Source: Euschistus heros (taxonomy: Eukaryota > Arthropoda > Insecta > Hemiptera > Pentatomidae). Taken from it: a stretch of 64,000 nucleotides of DNA. The notes under the pieces are model-generated. The model was given only the letters and a program-made list of their open reading frames with translations, did no database searches and was not told the origin of the DNA. Location of the stretch: NCBI GenBank assembly GCA_003667255.2, contig RCWM02000479.1:1-64000 (forward strand). The letters are read 5' to 3'. This document shows positions 43,130-54,574 of the stretch, one piece after another. A program made the position numbers and the translations under genes. Numbering within the stretch: position 1 is the first letter of the stretch; every line of letters starts with the position of its first letter.

Positions 43130-44775
43130 ACAAAGAACCCTCACACGTCCAATCTGAAGCGTTCCTTCCGTTGGAGGGTTTGGAGAGATTGGTGACGTCT
43201 AGTGGAGCCGGCGGTCCAGGCTGGGGTTCTGGAGTTGTGGGCTTCTTTCTGGAGAAAATTAAAGATCTCCAGAGCTCTCCCACTTGACTGGCTGGAGGGC
43301 TCTAAGCTTTATTTACCTCCACCACTAACTTCACCATTTACTTTTATAATATGTAGTTTGTGGAATGTGTTTTATATTAATTTAAGGGTTTTTTTAGGAT
43401 TGTTAGAAATGGTTTAAGCAATTAATACTGTTTTGAATTTTAAATTAAACATTTAATAAAAATAGAAATTATATTATTCATATTTATTATTTATTGTAAA
43501 AATTGGAATCAGTACATTTATTAGCACTGTTTGAATCACCTTGTTAAGAGGAGTCCAAAGTTCCTCTGTCAAAAATTTTTTGTTTTATCTCTATATTTTT
43601 TAAAATTAATTCTTTTATTAAAAGAAATTAACAATTGTATTACAAAAATGCATATAATAAATATGACTATACAATACAAAATAATAATGTGAGAAAAACA
43701 TGTAGATTACACCATTGGTAGTAATCTAATGAATATCTACAAAAGAAGAAAATATAGAATAGAATAGAAGATACAATATAAACTAACTAATAAAATAATT
43801 CCAATAGAAGTGGCAATTAATTCATTAATCCTAATTATAATAACATGTATTATAATTATCGTTTCATTCTTATAAAGTCCTATACCAGGCGATGTATCCT
43901 GGAGGGTAGTCATACTTAATGCCTTGTGCTTAATAAATGACTTAGTGTCCGACGCATTATCCTACTCATTATGGTCTAATATCCTTTCTTCAACCTTGAA
44001 TTTCATGATACACGTGTGGGAGTTAGCGGGGCTATATCCATTCAAAGGAGAAAAAAAAAATGTATTCAAAAATCCCTAAAAGGGTCAAAAATATTCCGGG
44101 AACGTTTTATGTTTTAAAATATAATAAAACAAAGCAACAATATAAATGTTTGTATCTCTGCCAATTTTATACAAAAAATAAAGATATTTTTGTACCAACG
44201 GCATAACTAGCTGCCATTTAGCCAGTCGTGGTTTTTTTATGAATAATATTGTTATTATTCTTAAGTTTTACTTCATTATTTATATTAAAATAATTTAATA
44301 AGTTATATACTTTATAAATATAACAGTAACACGAGGTCTTAAAAATGTGGATTTGGAATGTGCATGCTGGGGCATTGAGAGGGAGGAAATTCCAGAGGTC
44401 CGTGAGACACGCAGGAAAGGAAACTTTTCGTATAAAAACTTTTCAGAGGCCGCAAAACATAAAAGTTTTTTTTTTTTTTTTTTTTTTTTTCTAAAATGTT
44501 TTGTTTTAGTTGCTTAATATAATATCTTAAGATCTTTGGTTTTATTAGAAGTTGTCCTTAATTTTTTTTTACATTCTTCGGTTCAAGGACCATACTTTGG
44601 ATGAACTAGTCTACATTTACTGAATCTATTTTTTTTAAATAACTTATTTTTTTCACTTGAGGTACTTATGATGAAGAATCAACTTATTTTGTGTGATGGT
44701 AATTGAATAAATAGATATATTTTACTAAACATTAATCATGTTTAACGTGCTCTACGATTAAGTAGGGTACCTCCG
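43130..44775. other. No gene recognised; repeat P fragment at 43790-43870
   Basis: A GC-richer patch lies at 43150-43310 without a convincing ORF. TAATAAAATAATTCCAATAG followed by AAGTGGCAATTAATTCATTA is a repeat P copy lacking the hammerhead-like part. A poly-T run lies at 44467-44491. Confidence 0.45.
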
Positions 44776-44777
44776 AT

Positions 44778-45619
44778 TAGTAATGAGTCGTTCTGGGTAG
44801 AACGAAACTTGGAACTGGTTCCAGCTTTGAACCGGTTTGGAACGAAACAAATCGCCCAAGTTTTTCCACCTCGTTCGTTTCCACCTGGAACGAAAAGCAA
44901 CGCTAAAAGATCTCTCGTTTCGTTCCAAACCGGTTCAAAGCTGGAAGCAGTTCCATGTTACGTCCCCTGGTGTAGTAGTGTTCAGATTGCATATCTGGTT
45001 TCGTTCCTCCTAAGGTCGTTCTGACTGCTTTGTTGCGTTGGTCCTACCGCTCTTGATTCCCTCCCCCCCTTTCCATCGCCCACCATCCCACGCATAGTTT
45101 ATTTTGAAGATAAACAGCTTTTTTTGAAATTTTCTATCCTACCGACAGAGCTCGGCTTCTTTTTTTGGATTCAGAGAAATGAACAACACAAAGGTTTTAC
45201 TGCATATGTAATTAAATTATTTTTTCGCTATTTGTTCAAAAGCTGTGCATAAGAGTTGTTTACTCCTTTTTTCTCTGAACCAATGTAATTGAAAAATTCT
45301 CGCTTAATTGTGCACCATACTTGAACTAACATTTTTCCAACAAAAAATTTTTTTTTGATTGAATAAAACTATTTTAAAAGTTTACATTTTTTAAATAAGT
45401 ATACTTAGCTATTTAAATCTTCTTAATATTATGGTACCTATATGATTTTTAATTATAAAATAGAAGGAGATTAACAGCCTGAAGTAACAACAAGGGATAG
45501 AACGAAACTGCTTAGTAAGTCGGTAGGTTAGTCAAACTGAAGTGGAACGGAACGAAAACTGGAACTGGTTCTAATAGTTAAATCTCATTCCACTTTTAAG
45601 TCGGAACGGCCCTTCACTA
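44778..45619. mobile_element. hAT-type non-autonomous element, 842 bp
   Basis: The left terminus TAGTAATGAGTCGTTC and right complement TAGTGAAGGGCCGTTC form imperfect inverted repeats. The flanks CCTCCGAT (44770-44777) and CCTTCGAT (45620-45627) are an 8-bp duplication with one mismatch, as hAT elements make. The interior holds several GGAACGAAAC/GTTTCGTTCC inverted motifs around a GGTTTGGAACG palindrome. No transposase. Confidence 0.7.
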
Positions 45620-45629
45620 CCTTCGATAG

Positions 45630-46840
45630 TTCACCCCAGATTGCTTTGAACCAGACTTCTTTGTCACATGATATAAGTTGAGAATGGGTACTCTATATCT
45701 TATTTTCTATTGGGATAAAACTACAAAGACCCATTCCAGATCTGATCGCATGACTGATTTTTCTACCTTCTTTCCTGAAATTGTGTTTAATCTGAGGAGG
45801 TATGCAAATAGGAGGAGTGGGTTCATATCCACCTTATTTTCCCCTTTTCTATATTTACCCCTAGCTCAATATAAAAAGGGTTCTCTCTGTGGGCGTTCTT
45901 TTCTTCGGAGTGGTTTTCGGATTACTTCTTCTTTTATATCAGGATGATGAGTGTCTATTCGACTCTTTTAGTAATTCTTATATTGAAAGACATGAATATC
46001 AATACAAAAAGGTAATATAAATGTCTTAGAAAACATCACAAAGTAATGTTTATTTTAAATTTAAAAGATTATGATCAATGAAATATGGTTTGGATGAAAC
46101 AATGAAATTGTATGTTTATATTTTTATGTAAGGTTTTTTGAACGGCGAATTAGCTTATGGCCTTGTAGGAGGTCGACTTCACAACAAATCGATTTTTTTT
46201 TTTTCAGTTTTTACCATATATTTCAAAGAGTACACTGTAGACACTGTCTAATGCGAAAGTATATCTATGGTTAATCCTTTTAATAGAAGGATTATTTTTA
46301 ATTAAATTGGTCATCATTTTTACAAAATCCACCTTGCACTTATAATATAAAAAGTACTACATATAGATTTTATTTTTAATTTTTTTTTATTGTAATGTCT
46401 AACCGAATAATAAAAAATTAATGTTGTCTAATGTAGCTCGTAAGGGGTTTCGTTTAGGTTAATTTTGTTTAGATCCATTATGTTTTGATTACTTAGCCAC
46501 GTATTAGTGAAGATAAAAAAAAAAAAGGTGCTTTTATTCTTCATTATTATTTTTTTTTTTTTTTTTTTTTAAATACCTAATATTTAAATAATACATACTG
46601 CCTCACCCATGGGCGATGCGCAACATGTATGATTATGAATCCATCTATACAATATGTACAGTAAAGGTAAACAAAAATAAAATAAAGATATCAAGTAAAA
46701 ACAAAAAATAAATAAACAACCTCTACCTTTACAAGAAGTAAAAACAAATGTAATAAATGATAATATAAAATATATTACGATAATAATTAAAAAAAATTAA
46801 AAACATTCTTCAATCAATCAATCAAAACGGCGCTACAACT
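45630..46840. other. AT-rich, no gene recognised
   Basis: One 89-codon ORF (45678-45947) has no recognisable feature. A poly-T run lies at 46549-46570. Confidence 0.4.
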
Positions 46841-46849
46841 CATAGTGAG

Positions 46850-47075
46850 TCAAGAACTCCCGTAGCATGGACCGCCAGTCACCTCACTGTCATGCTGCTG
46901 CTCTCCAGTTCCTCACTCTCAAGATGGACTGCGCATCCTCTGCCACTTCATCGGTCCATCTCAGTCTTGCTCTGCCGACTCTTTTCTTGGCAAATAATTT
47001 TTCCTCTAATAGTTTTTAGGGTCCTCATCTGGATTCATCCTCGCCACATGCCCTGCTCATCGGAGCCTTTCAATT
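46850..47075 (-). pseudogene. RTE-like LINE extreme C-terminus
   Basis: On the minus strand KKRVGRARLRWTDEVAEDAQ then SILRVRNWRAAA, stops, and DWRSMLREFLTHYEL. The order basic R-x-R-x-R-W box, RNWR.A, W..ML.E is the standard end of RTE-type LINE polyproteins. Isolated fragment. Confidence 0.7.
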
Positions 47076-47389
47076 TTAATATATCTTACAATATTTGTAT
47101 TTTGTTATAGCATATAAATAAATAAAACAGTCATACTATACATAAAATATTAAGAAATATTCCGGAGAAACAACAAATCAAGTTTATTTCCTTATTATGA
47201 GTGGGCAAGTCAGCCTCGGAGATCCCAGCATTCCCGCGTGCGTCACTGGTGTCAAAATCCAGTGGAGGCTGAGTAAGAGTACAATCGCTCAGTGCACCAG
47301 TGGAGACACTTGCTATTGCCGAACTTCAACATAAATACATTTTTACAAAAGGGCTTGTGTCCACTACAGATTTAATACTACGGAATGGT

Positions 47390-47560
47390 TTATCAGGATT
47401 TGTGGATCTGGATAACTTTTGGAACAGAGGGTTGGGATAGTAGGAAAGGTTTAGATGGGATTTCAAATATTTAAGAGGTTTTGTTGGATGCATAATAAGG
47501 AGCATTCACCATGGTTCGAAGGATTTTGGATAGGGAGGATTGGATGTGTTTGATATACGA
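47390..47560 (-). mobile_element. Jockey-type LINE fragment, very old (copy j)
   Basis: ATAAGGAGCATTCACCATGG and CGAAGGATTTTGGATAGGGA match the Jockey RT C-terminus on the minus strand. Strongly diverged. Confidence 0.5.
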
Positions 47561-47799
47561 CTTTTTTGCTTGAATTGAAAGTTCTTTTTTTCTTTCTTCC
47601 TTTAATAATTTTTCTTAGTTCATCGTGAAGTTGACCTGCAGTAAACTGAAAACTAGGATTTTACCTGCATAAAGTTTAAATGGATTTAAAAAAAAAAAAA
47701 TACATTGATGGAGTTGTTATATTTTTTTTTGTTTCGAGGACGAAAAAATTGATTGAGTTATTACGTCTTTTAAATGAAAATGTATTATATGTTTTATGC

Positions 47800-48480
47800 T
47801 TTATAACCTATTATTGCCATAAACCTACGACCTTTTGCCCCACAGTATCCTTTAATAATATTTTGCTTATTCCTTTTGAACAGATCAATCACCAAGGTCC
47901 AAGGACGCTAACTGCACATATATTTTACTTGGAATCCGTATACAAGGCTAAAACGACAAGAGGCAGCTCGTCGTTTTCGAGTTCTACATTTACCACAAAA
48001 ACGCTCTAAGATGCCAAATAATTACAAAAGACTCATTTACATAGCGGTTATTAGACCTATTTGGACGTACGGAGTGAAAATTTGAAGCTTCACCAAACCT
48101 AATCTAATTCATTTAATAACCAATCGAAAACGCTTTGACAAATCTTTTTGCCAAAAATAAACATACATACAGACTTTAATATTCCACATTTTGTTAATTT
48201 AGCCCAAACCAGACACCTATTCCTTCAAAGTAAACTCCATAACTATTCATATCCACTAGTCTCTCAACTTGCTTCCCATTCTATTTCCCATAGTTTTTGA
48301 AATCTTGAGGGTCTAGGGTCGCTCTCATTTAGAGCTGAATTTTCATTAAAGTACTACCATTGGGTTGTTGCTTTATGAGCAATTGTTATTTTATTATGTG
48401 CGCTATTGTCATATTTAATTTAGGCATTATTTTATTTATATACAGTTGTAAAAATAAATAAATGTTTAAATATTATAAAA
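47800..48480 (+). mobile_element. Jockey-type LINE, old copy (copy k)
   Basis: Begins at CCTACGACCTTTTGCCCCAC, runs through ACTTGGAATCCGTATACAAG, GACCTATTTGGACGTACGGA and a degraded C-terminus, and ends in an A-rich tail. Many stops and deletions. Confidence 0.7.
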
Positions 48481-48484
48481 AAAT

Positions 48485-49525
48485 ATTGCCATGATATTTC
48501 ATACTATTTATACGAGTATTATATGATTTATTTCCTTCTTGCCCCTATAAACCTAAAGATTTTAGAATATACTAATAAAAAAAAGTTGAGATAGACATTA
48601 ATTTTCCATGGTAGTAAACAAGCAATAACTGGACCATCCTCTTTTTGACGGCAAAGAAACAAAAACCAGGACAAGAAGAGGATAGAGAAAAAAAGGGGAA
48701 AAAGAACTGAGGGAAGGGAGAAGGAAGTTTAGATGTGACGTTATCTCTACTGCATTTGTTTTAAAATGATTTTCTCTTCACCTCTTATCTTTATCTCTAC
48801 TTTATTATTTTTATACTTTTTTTCTTAGGCTTTGTATACGAGTATTTTTCTTTTTATACATTTTATTTTATTACAGAACAGACGAGATGAATTATTACAT
48901 ACTTACATACATACTTTAGACAATATGAAAACAGAAATTAATATTTTTTTTTTTTAATGTTTGCAGCTGTATCATATAACAATTATCTGTATACCATATT
49001 TATAAAGACAAGCCATTTTTCGTTTTTGATCACTAACCGCGAAAACTTCTTAACTAATCAGTAACCACATCATTTTCATAGTTCAATGAAGGTTTAGTAA
49101 TAATAAGGTTTAAAGATTTTCAATTATATCACCACAATAAAACGATACATTTGTGTTGCGCAGTGGAGTTTGATAATCGACCGATAGGTGGCGAGTACCA
49201 TTCTGGAGAGGTTACAAAGGTACGGTATTATAACAGTTAGAAATTTATGATACAAATTACTTATTTTCAGTTCAATTGTTAATAAAAAAGCTATAAATAT
49301 GCGGGATCCGCATGTCGCTCCATATATCAGTTTAGAAATTGACTGATATGTGGCCTTTCTGCAACTAAGTTTGCGATGGTTAAACTATTAAACCGAACTG
49401 TACATCTTCATAGTTCTAGGAGGGTTTATAATAACAAATTTTACTATAGTAATAATTTAAGTGTAAAGTCTTGAGTGCCAGAAACGAGGTTTGCCAAACT
49501 GTCATATACTTTTATGGTCAGAATT
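48485..49525. other. No gene recognised
   Basis: AT-rich with a purine-rich patch at 48650-48730. Short ORFs only. Confidence 0.4.
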
Positions 49526-49529
49526 TTTT

Positions 49530-50076
49530 TTTTTAAATTATACATTTATTGAAATTTACAATTGTACAATATATATACATCAAGTAAATGTATTGACAGC
49601 GATTACAATAACATGTCAAAATTTGAAAAGAACTACTCATCAGCAGCAGTTTATTAAAAATTCTACACAAGAAGGTCTCTAGGCCAACTTCTTTTCAGAC
49701 GCCTCGGTGGTTAATCAGGAATGGAGTGGGGTGCAGGTTGAGAAACTAACGGATTTGAGTGGTTATGGAGTTTACTATGAAAGGATAGGTGTGGGCTAAA
49801 TCAGCAACATATGGAACATTAAGATCTTTATGGATAAATTTATTGGTTACAAAGTAAGTAGCAGTGAGGATTTTTCGGAGGATTTTGGATTGTAAGGATT
49901 GAATACGTGATGAATTAGATGGTTTAGTTTAGCCCCAAAGCTCAACTCCGTACGTCCATATAAGTCTAATCACAGTCATTTATATGAGTCTTTTGTCATT
50001 AATTGGGAGCTTTGAACGTTTGTCTAGTAAATGTTGAAGTAGTCTGTAACTGTTTCTTGTCGTTTTAGTCTGGTTA
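49530..50076 (-). mobile_element. Jockey-type LINE 3' half (copy l)
   Basis: The T-rich start and CATTTATTGAAATTTACAAT (3' end) are followed by the C-terminus and GTTTAGTTTAGCCCCAAAGC, then CTTGTCGTTTTAGTCTGG. It has the same layout as copies c and m. Coding frames are interrupted. Confidence 0.8.
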
Positions 50077-50439
50077 GAAATTAAAATCAAATCAGTAGGA
50101 TCGATAAAATTATCTCTGCAAAAGTGGATGTTTTATTATAGTTTTACGTACTCTTTAAACACCTAATCAATACAATTTTAACCAGTTTAAAATTACTGCT
50201 ATGCGTGAAAATATCATTGAAGAAATAATGCTAAATTCCATACTTCAATAAGAGATATTTATTGATGAACAATAATAATAATACAAATATTTCTTTAAGA
50301 AACATTTTTTTTTTTTATACACCCCATTAAATAATGGTGAATATATTGTAGATTAAAATAAATATTATGTCTATTATACACAGAGTTTTATTTCACCCTC
50401 AAAAACCAAAAGGAGTTATCTTCCAACCCAATATTACTC

Positions 50440-50710
50440 CAAACAGAGCATTAATGCTCGTTAAATAAATTTCCTGGACCGGATCCATTGTAGTTGATGC
50501 TACAACCGCTTAAGCATTACCGGACAGCTATAGAGGCAGCCGGGAGTAGGTATAACGGTGATATAGCTGCATCAAGGGCCAGATTACAGCGTTATCTTAG
50601 CGGTGTTATTTGAAGACTGGCAGAGATAAGCTTCAAAGGGATCCTGTTAGCGTCAGCCTTCAACTTCAACTACACCGCTTCCCTTTATATTAGTAGTGTT
50701 GATTAGATTA
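50440..50710. other. GC-richer non-coding island with GATA-like sites
   Basis: Runs from CCTGGACCGGATCCATTG to ACTACACCGCTTCCC. Contains GCAGAGATAAGC and CGTTATCTTAGC (both GATA-type cores). No ORF. Candidate regulatory DNA by composition only. Confidence 0.35.
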
Positions 50711-51004
50711 ATATTTGTTGATTAGGCGGTAGAGGTATCTGACATTTTCAATCAGTTCATTTGTCTTTGTTCTAATCTTGTTTATTTGTTATTATTAGAT
50801 TGGATACCCATTTGTTGTTCTATTATTTTCCTAAAATAGGTATGAATATTTTTAAATTACATAAAAGCATTGGTTTTCAAGAAAACAACCTATCCCTCAT
50901 ACAGGAACAACTCAGTCATTCGTTAGACTTACAAGTATGCATATTTAGAAGCCTACTTGGGTTTTTCTTCTAATAATATTTCTCAGTGTCAAAGCGTATT
51001 TATT

Positions 51005-51597
51005 ATTAATTTATTTTTATTGAAATTTACAACTGTATTTACAATATAAACATACAATACATCAAGTAAATATGATCATAATGATAAAAATGACACGTCA
51101 CTTGTTTTTAAAGCAACTACCCATTGGTAACACTTCTACAGTTTCTATATAATGAGGTAGTACTATATTAGAAGGTACCGAGGCCATCTTCTTTTCAGGC
51201 GTCTCGGGGAGTTATCTGGAATGGAATGAGAAGCAAGTTGTGACACTAATGGACTTGAATGGTTGTGGAGTTCGCTATGAAAGGATAGATATCTGGTTTG
51301 AGCTAAGTCAGGAACGTAAGGTATATTAAGATCTTTGTAGATAAGTTTGTTTGTTACGAAGTAAGGGGCATTTAGGATTTTTCTAAGGATTTTGGATTGT
51401 AAGGATTGGATACGAGATGAATTGGATGGTTTAGTGGAGTCCAAAAGCACAACTCCGTATGTCCAAATTGGTCTAATTAATGTTATGTATATGAGTCTTT
51501 TGTAATTGATTGGAAGATTTGAACGTTTGTAAATGTTAAAGTAGTCGAAAACGACGGGCAGTTTCTTGTCGTTTTAGTCTTGTATGTGGATTCCAAG
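51005..51597 (-). mobile_element. Jockey-type LINE, host of two later insertions (copy m)
   Basis: 3' end at the T-rich left side. The frame from 51450 to 51163 keeps 95 codons of RT C-terminus ending RLKRRWP. The 5' part continues at 51991-52043 and again at 54524 to about 54570, beyond the Gypsy element (TAGGTAGCGGATCT = complement of the R-Y-L codons). The Jockey copy was therefore present before both insertions. Confidence 0.8.
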
Positions 51598-51990
51598 TTT
51601 ACTTGTTGTATCACTTAGTACAGAAATTAGCATCGAAGATTCAACCCATAAAAATAAAAAGATCTGACTGCTGGAAATTGTTCACAACCCTTAGGTCTAA
51701 ATGTGATAAAAAGTATTCCTCAAAATATTTTCGGATTTAGGAAAGGGGGGGGGGGTTGAAAGTCGTATGTTGCTAGCTGTTTGATATGGGAACTCGGGAA
51801 ACGTTACTTTTAGAACATATATACATAAAAAAGCCAATCAAATTTGCAACAAATTTCATTTTATTCCTTCCTTTCCAATATCATAATTTTAGAGCTGTGA
51901 GGGAGCGAAAAATAGAAGATTTTTGACTTGATGTAAGTCGCAGTTTTTCCGGAATAACACGTTTGTTGGTACTCATTTGGCTATAACTCC
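51598..51990. repeat. 393-bp inserted segment between 42-bp direct repeats
   Basis: The segment is nearly the same as 56080-56475. It is bounded by 42-bp direct copies of the Jockey target (51556-51597 and 51991-52032) that differ at one base. No coding capacity. Confidence 0.75.
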
Positions 51991-52043
51991 GGGCAGTTTC
52001 TTGTCGGTTTAGTCTTGTATGTGGATTCCAAGTAAGACGTTTG

Positions 52044-52201
52044 TGTAATGAAAGAATACCTTGTATAGAAAGGCTTTATTTGACAAAAAACAGGTAACTA
52101 TTTAATAACTGAAACACAATACACATTTAATAGTAATTAATAACAATATACAATAATACATAATACATAATGGAATTATAACATATGTTATTTTCATGAC
52201 A
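52044..52201 (-). repeat. Gypsy derivative 3' LTR
   Basis: 158 bp, flanked inside by a purine-rich stretch (minus strand AAAGATGGGGTGAA) that serves as the polypurine tract. Confidence 0.9.
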
Positions 52202-52214
52202 TTCACCCCATCTT

Positions 52215-52745
52215 TTATTTTGGCACATAATTCAATAGATAAGATGGTGCTTTTCTGGTCCTAGATGATCGTCTTGGGGTAGGTCCAATAGGAGACTCTC
52301 CTGTCACTGGGGCATTGAGCGGTTCGGGTGCGGGTGCTCTCTCTTCCTCCTCAAATCCCTGATTTGGCTCTGCAACACTACTACAATCGGATGTGGAGGT
52401 GGTCTTCGATTCCTTGACCTTTTCTGTCCCTGGTTCCCCGATGGTTTCAAATCGCTCAACAAACTCTCCTGAATCGACCTGATCAACTCTATCATTGACC
52501 ATCTGAGTACGCCGTTCAACAGACTCAGGAGGGGCTGCGATATGACGAGTCGATACAAGGGTTTCTTTGCCATCTGGATAGACGATCCTAGCATAATCAG
52601 GGTTCGCTTCTATCAAATGGGCTTCTTCTACCAATGGCTCATATTTACTTACCCTATTCTGTTTTCTAACATAGACAGGGCCTGGTTTCATAAGCCAGTC
52701 AGGTTTCGAAACTCCATAGAAGGACCGCCTAGGATGTTGAAACAT
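52215..52745 (-). pseudogene. Gypsy integrase C-terminal fragment
   Basis: A 176-codon open frame. With the preceding codons (STNATPHERMFQ) it matches the end of Gypsy integrase cores, followed by a GPF-like/SH3-type tail (KPDWLMKPGPVYVRKQNR, EEAHLIEANPDYARIVYPDG). The rest is acidic and Ser/Thr/Pro-rich (EPNQGFEEEERAPAPEP), ending SRTRKAPSYLLNYVPK. Catalytic residues are deleted, so it cannot integrate DNA on its own. The frame differs from the upstream gag-pol fragment because of the deletion. Confidence 0.85.
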
Positions 52746-53845
52746 TCTTTCGTGTGGTGTGGCATTTGTAGAAGTACATAAAAGAGAACGTATCGAATGA
52801 AGATATTAGGTAACGGGTAAGCATCAAGAAGAGTATATCTATTTATAGTTTGAGAGTAATCTATGACTAACCTTTTTTTTTTTTTTTTTTTTTTTCCTTC
52901 TTTATTTACCACAACAACTTGTGCTCTCCACGGTGAGTTACTTGGTTCGATGATTCCTTCTGATGGTAGCCTCGACACTTCTTCCTTGATATAGATGGTA
53001 TCTGAAGATGAGTAGCGACGAGATCTTACCGCAATTGGTTTACAATTGGGGAGTAAATTATCAAAGAGGGAAGGAGGAGTCTCTTTTGCGCTTAGGAGGT
53101 TGCAAACACTGAGTGGAGGTCTTTTTCCCCCAAAATTCAATTCTACTCGATCATGCTGGCTCGTAATGTCGTGGCCAATAACTACATCAGCACATAATTC
53201 TGGTAGGATAAGTAGTTTTACGCTTGGATATTCATGGCCTTCTAACTTTAAGTTTATGTAACAGTGACCTATCGTTGACGATATGTGGTCAGTAGATGCC
53301 AAGACTATTTGACTTCTTTTCGAAAAGCAATGAATATTGTTTTCCAGGACCGCTTTGTGTGAAATAAAACTATCAGAGCTTCCTGTATCGACTAATGCGT
53401 CTGCAGTTACCCCATTGATTGAAATCTGGATAGTAGCTTTTGATAAACATCTAGGAGAGGTGGCCAATAAAGATGCAATAGTTGACAAGGAGTTGAAACT
53501 TTTCTGGTCAGGATTCCTGGCAGATCTACAAACTTTAAAAAAGTGCCCCTTTTTTCCACATTTGTTACATATAGCTTCACGTGCTGCACATTTGTGGCGA
53601 GGGTGTTTCGGTGAGTACCTACATAATCCACATTTATCAGACGATTTTGTGAGAGAAGCCACTTGAGGATTAGTGTTATCATGAATACTCTGCTGCGGGA
53701 CATAACTGACTGGGGGTATTTGATTGTGAGGTATCAAATTAGTTTGATCAGACAAGGAATTCAGATTGTGGTACGAAGTCATGTACGAGTTTGCCTGGTT
53801 TTCAGCTGCTTCTAGGGTTGATGCCTGATTATAAGCTTCCTCCAA
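52688..53845 (-). pseudogene. Gypsy gag-pol fragment: zinc knuckle, protease, RT start
   Basis: In order: end of Gag (YNQASTLEAAENQ), a Cys-rich region with CCHC zinc knuckle CNKCGKKGHFFKVC, aspartic protease ALVDTGSSDSFIS, a long linker, then the RT N-terminus SRLPSEGIIEPSNSPW and RLVIDYSQTINRYT with YPLPN. A lysine run (KKKKKKK) reflects an expanded poly-A (poly-T at 52873-52896 on the plus strand). After PLPNI the frame runs into out-of-frame integrase sequence, the deletion joint, near 52800. The same frame continues upstream into the Gag start, separated by one TGA. Confidence 0.88.
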
Positions 53846-54013
53846 TGTTAGAGATAAATTTTCTAGGAGACGTTGCCTAATCCTTGGAGGAATAAGTCCT
53901 CGAATAAATGAGTCTCGTATATAATCGTCTCGATTCTGTTCAGCTGTTACTGCTTTAAAGTTGCATTCCTTGCTCAGTTCTTTTAGTTTACGAAGATATT
54001 GGTCAATACTCTC

Positions 54014-54328
54014 TCAGGTATCTTGTTTCTTTGAAGCCAATTGATGTCGAGCATAAACTTCATTGGTTGCTTTTTTATAATAATTGTTGAGTGTGGAAAT
54101 AGCTTCTTGATAAGTGGTACACTCCACAATTATTTCGTAAATGTTATAAGAAACAAAATTATAAAGTAGTTTTAACTTATCATCTTCTATGGCGTCTAGT
54201 TCCTCTGTAAAGTTTTCAAATGTTGTCTTCCAGTGCGTCCATTGGCGTGCAGCTTGAGCTTCGTTTGGATCTAGCGAGAGACGTTCTGGCCTGAAGAATC
54301 TTTCCATTTTAAATTGTTCGATGACCAC
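54014..54328 (-). pseudogene. Gypsy Gag N-terminal part
   Basis: MERFFRPERLSLDPNEAQAA then RQWTHWKTTFENFTEELD and KLKLLYNFVSYNIYEIIVEC are Ty3/Gypsy Gag features. The first Met (54328) is seven codons before MERFF, which is the more likely start. A TGA at 54016-54014 interrupts what is otherwise one continuous gag-pol frame, since the next codons continue as Gag text in the same frame. Confidence 0.8.
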
Positions 54329-54348
54329 AAAAATAGCTATCTTTTACT

Positions 54349-54364
54349 TTTTTTGTCAAATAAA
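54349..54364 (-). other. Putative self-primer binding site of the Gypsy derivative
   Basis: One nucleotide inside the 5' LTR, the minus strand reads TTTATTTGACAAAAAA. It is exactly complementary to TTTTTTGTCAAATAAA within the same LTR (plus-strand 54397-54412). No tRNA-like TGG primer site is present at the LTR edge. The arrangement recalls Tf1-type self-priming. Confidence 0.5.
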
Positions 54365-54365
54365 T

Positions 54366-54523
54366 TGTAATGAAAGAATACCTTGTATAGAAAGGCTTTA
54401 TTTGACAAAAAACAGGTAACTATTTAATACCTGAAACACAATACACATTTAATAGTAATTAATAACAATATACAATAATACATAATACATAATGGAATTA
54501 TAACATATGTTACTTTCATGACA
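54366..54523 (-). repeat. Gypsy derivative 5' LTR
   Basis: 158 bp. The minus strand has an arthropod-type initiator TCAGTT at LTR positions 90-95 and an AAATAAA poly-A signal at 121-127, inside the self-complementary block (112-127). Confidence 0.9.
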
Positions 54524-54574
54524 GTTTGTCCAAGTGGAGTCCTAGGTAGCGGATCTATTTATTATTTGATTGGT

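Larger units (their letters stand above)
52044..54523 (-). mobile_element. Ty3/Gypsy deletion derivative, 2480 bp, 5-bp TSD
   Basis: Two 158-bp LTRs (52044-52201 and 54366-54523), TGTAATG...CATGACA on the plus strand, differ at two positions. The flanks carry the 5-bp duplication GTTTG (52039-52043, 54524-54528). Between the LTRs are gag, a zinc knuckle, protease, the first part of RT, then a jump straight to the integrase C-terminus. Most of RT, all of RNase H and the integrase core are missing. It lies inside Jockey copy m. Confidence 0.92.

Noticed and set aside
44809..45024. 71-codon ORF as a gene
   Set aside because: It lies entirely inside the hAT non-autonomous element and follows its inverted motifs.
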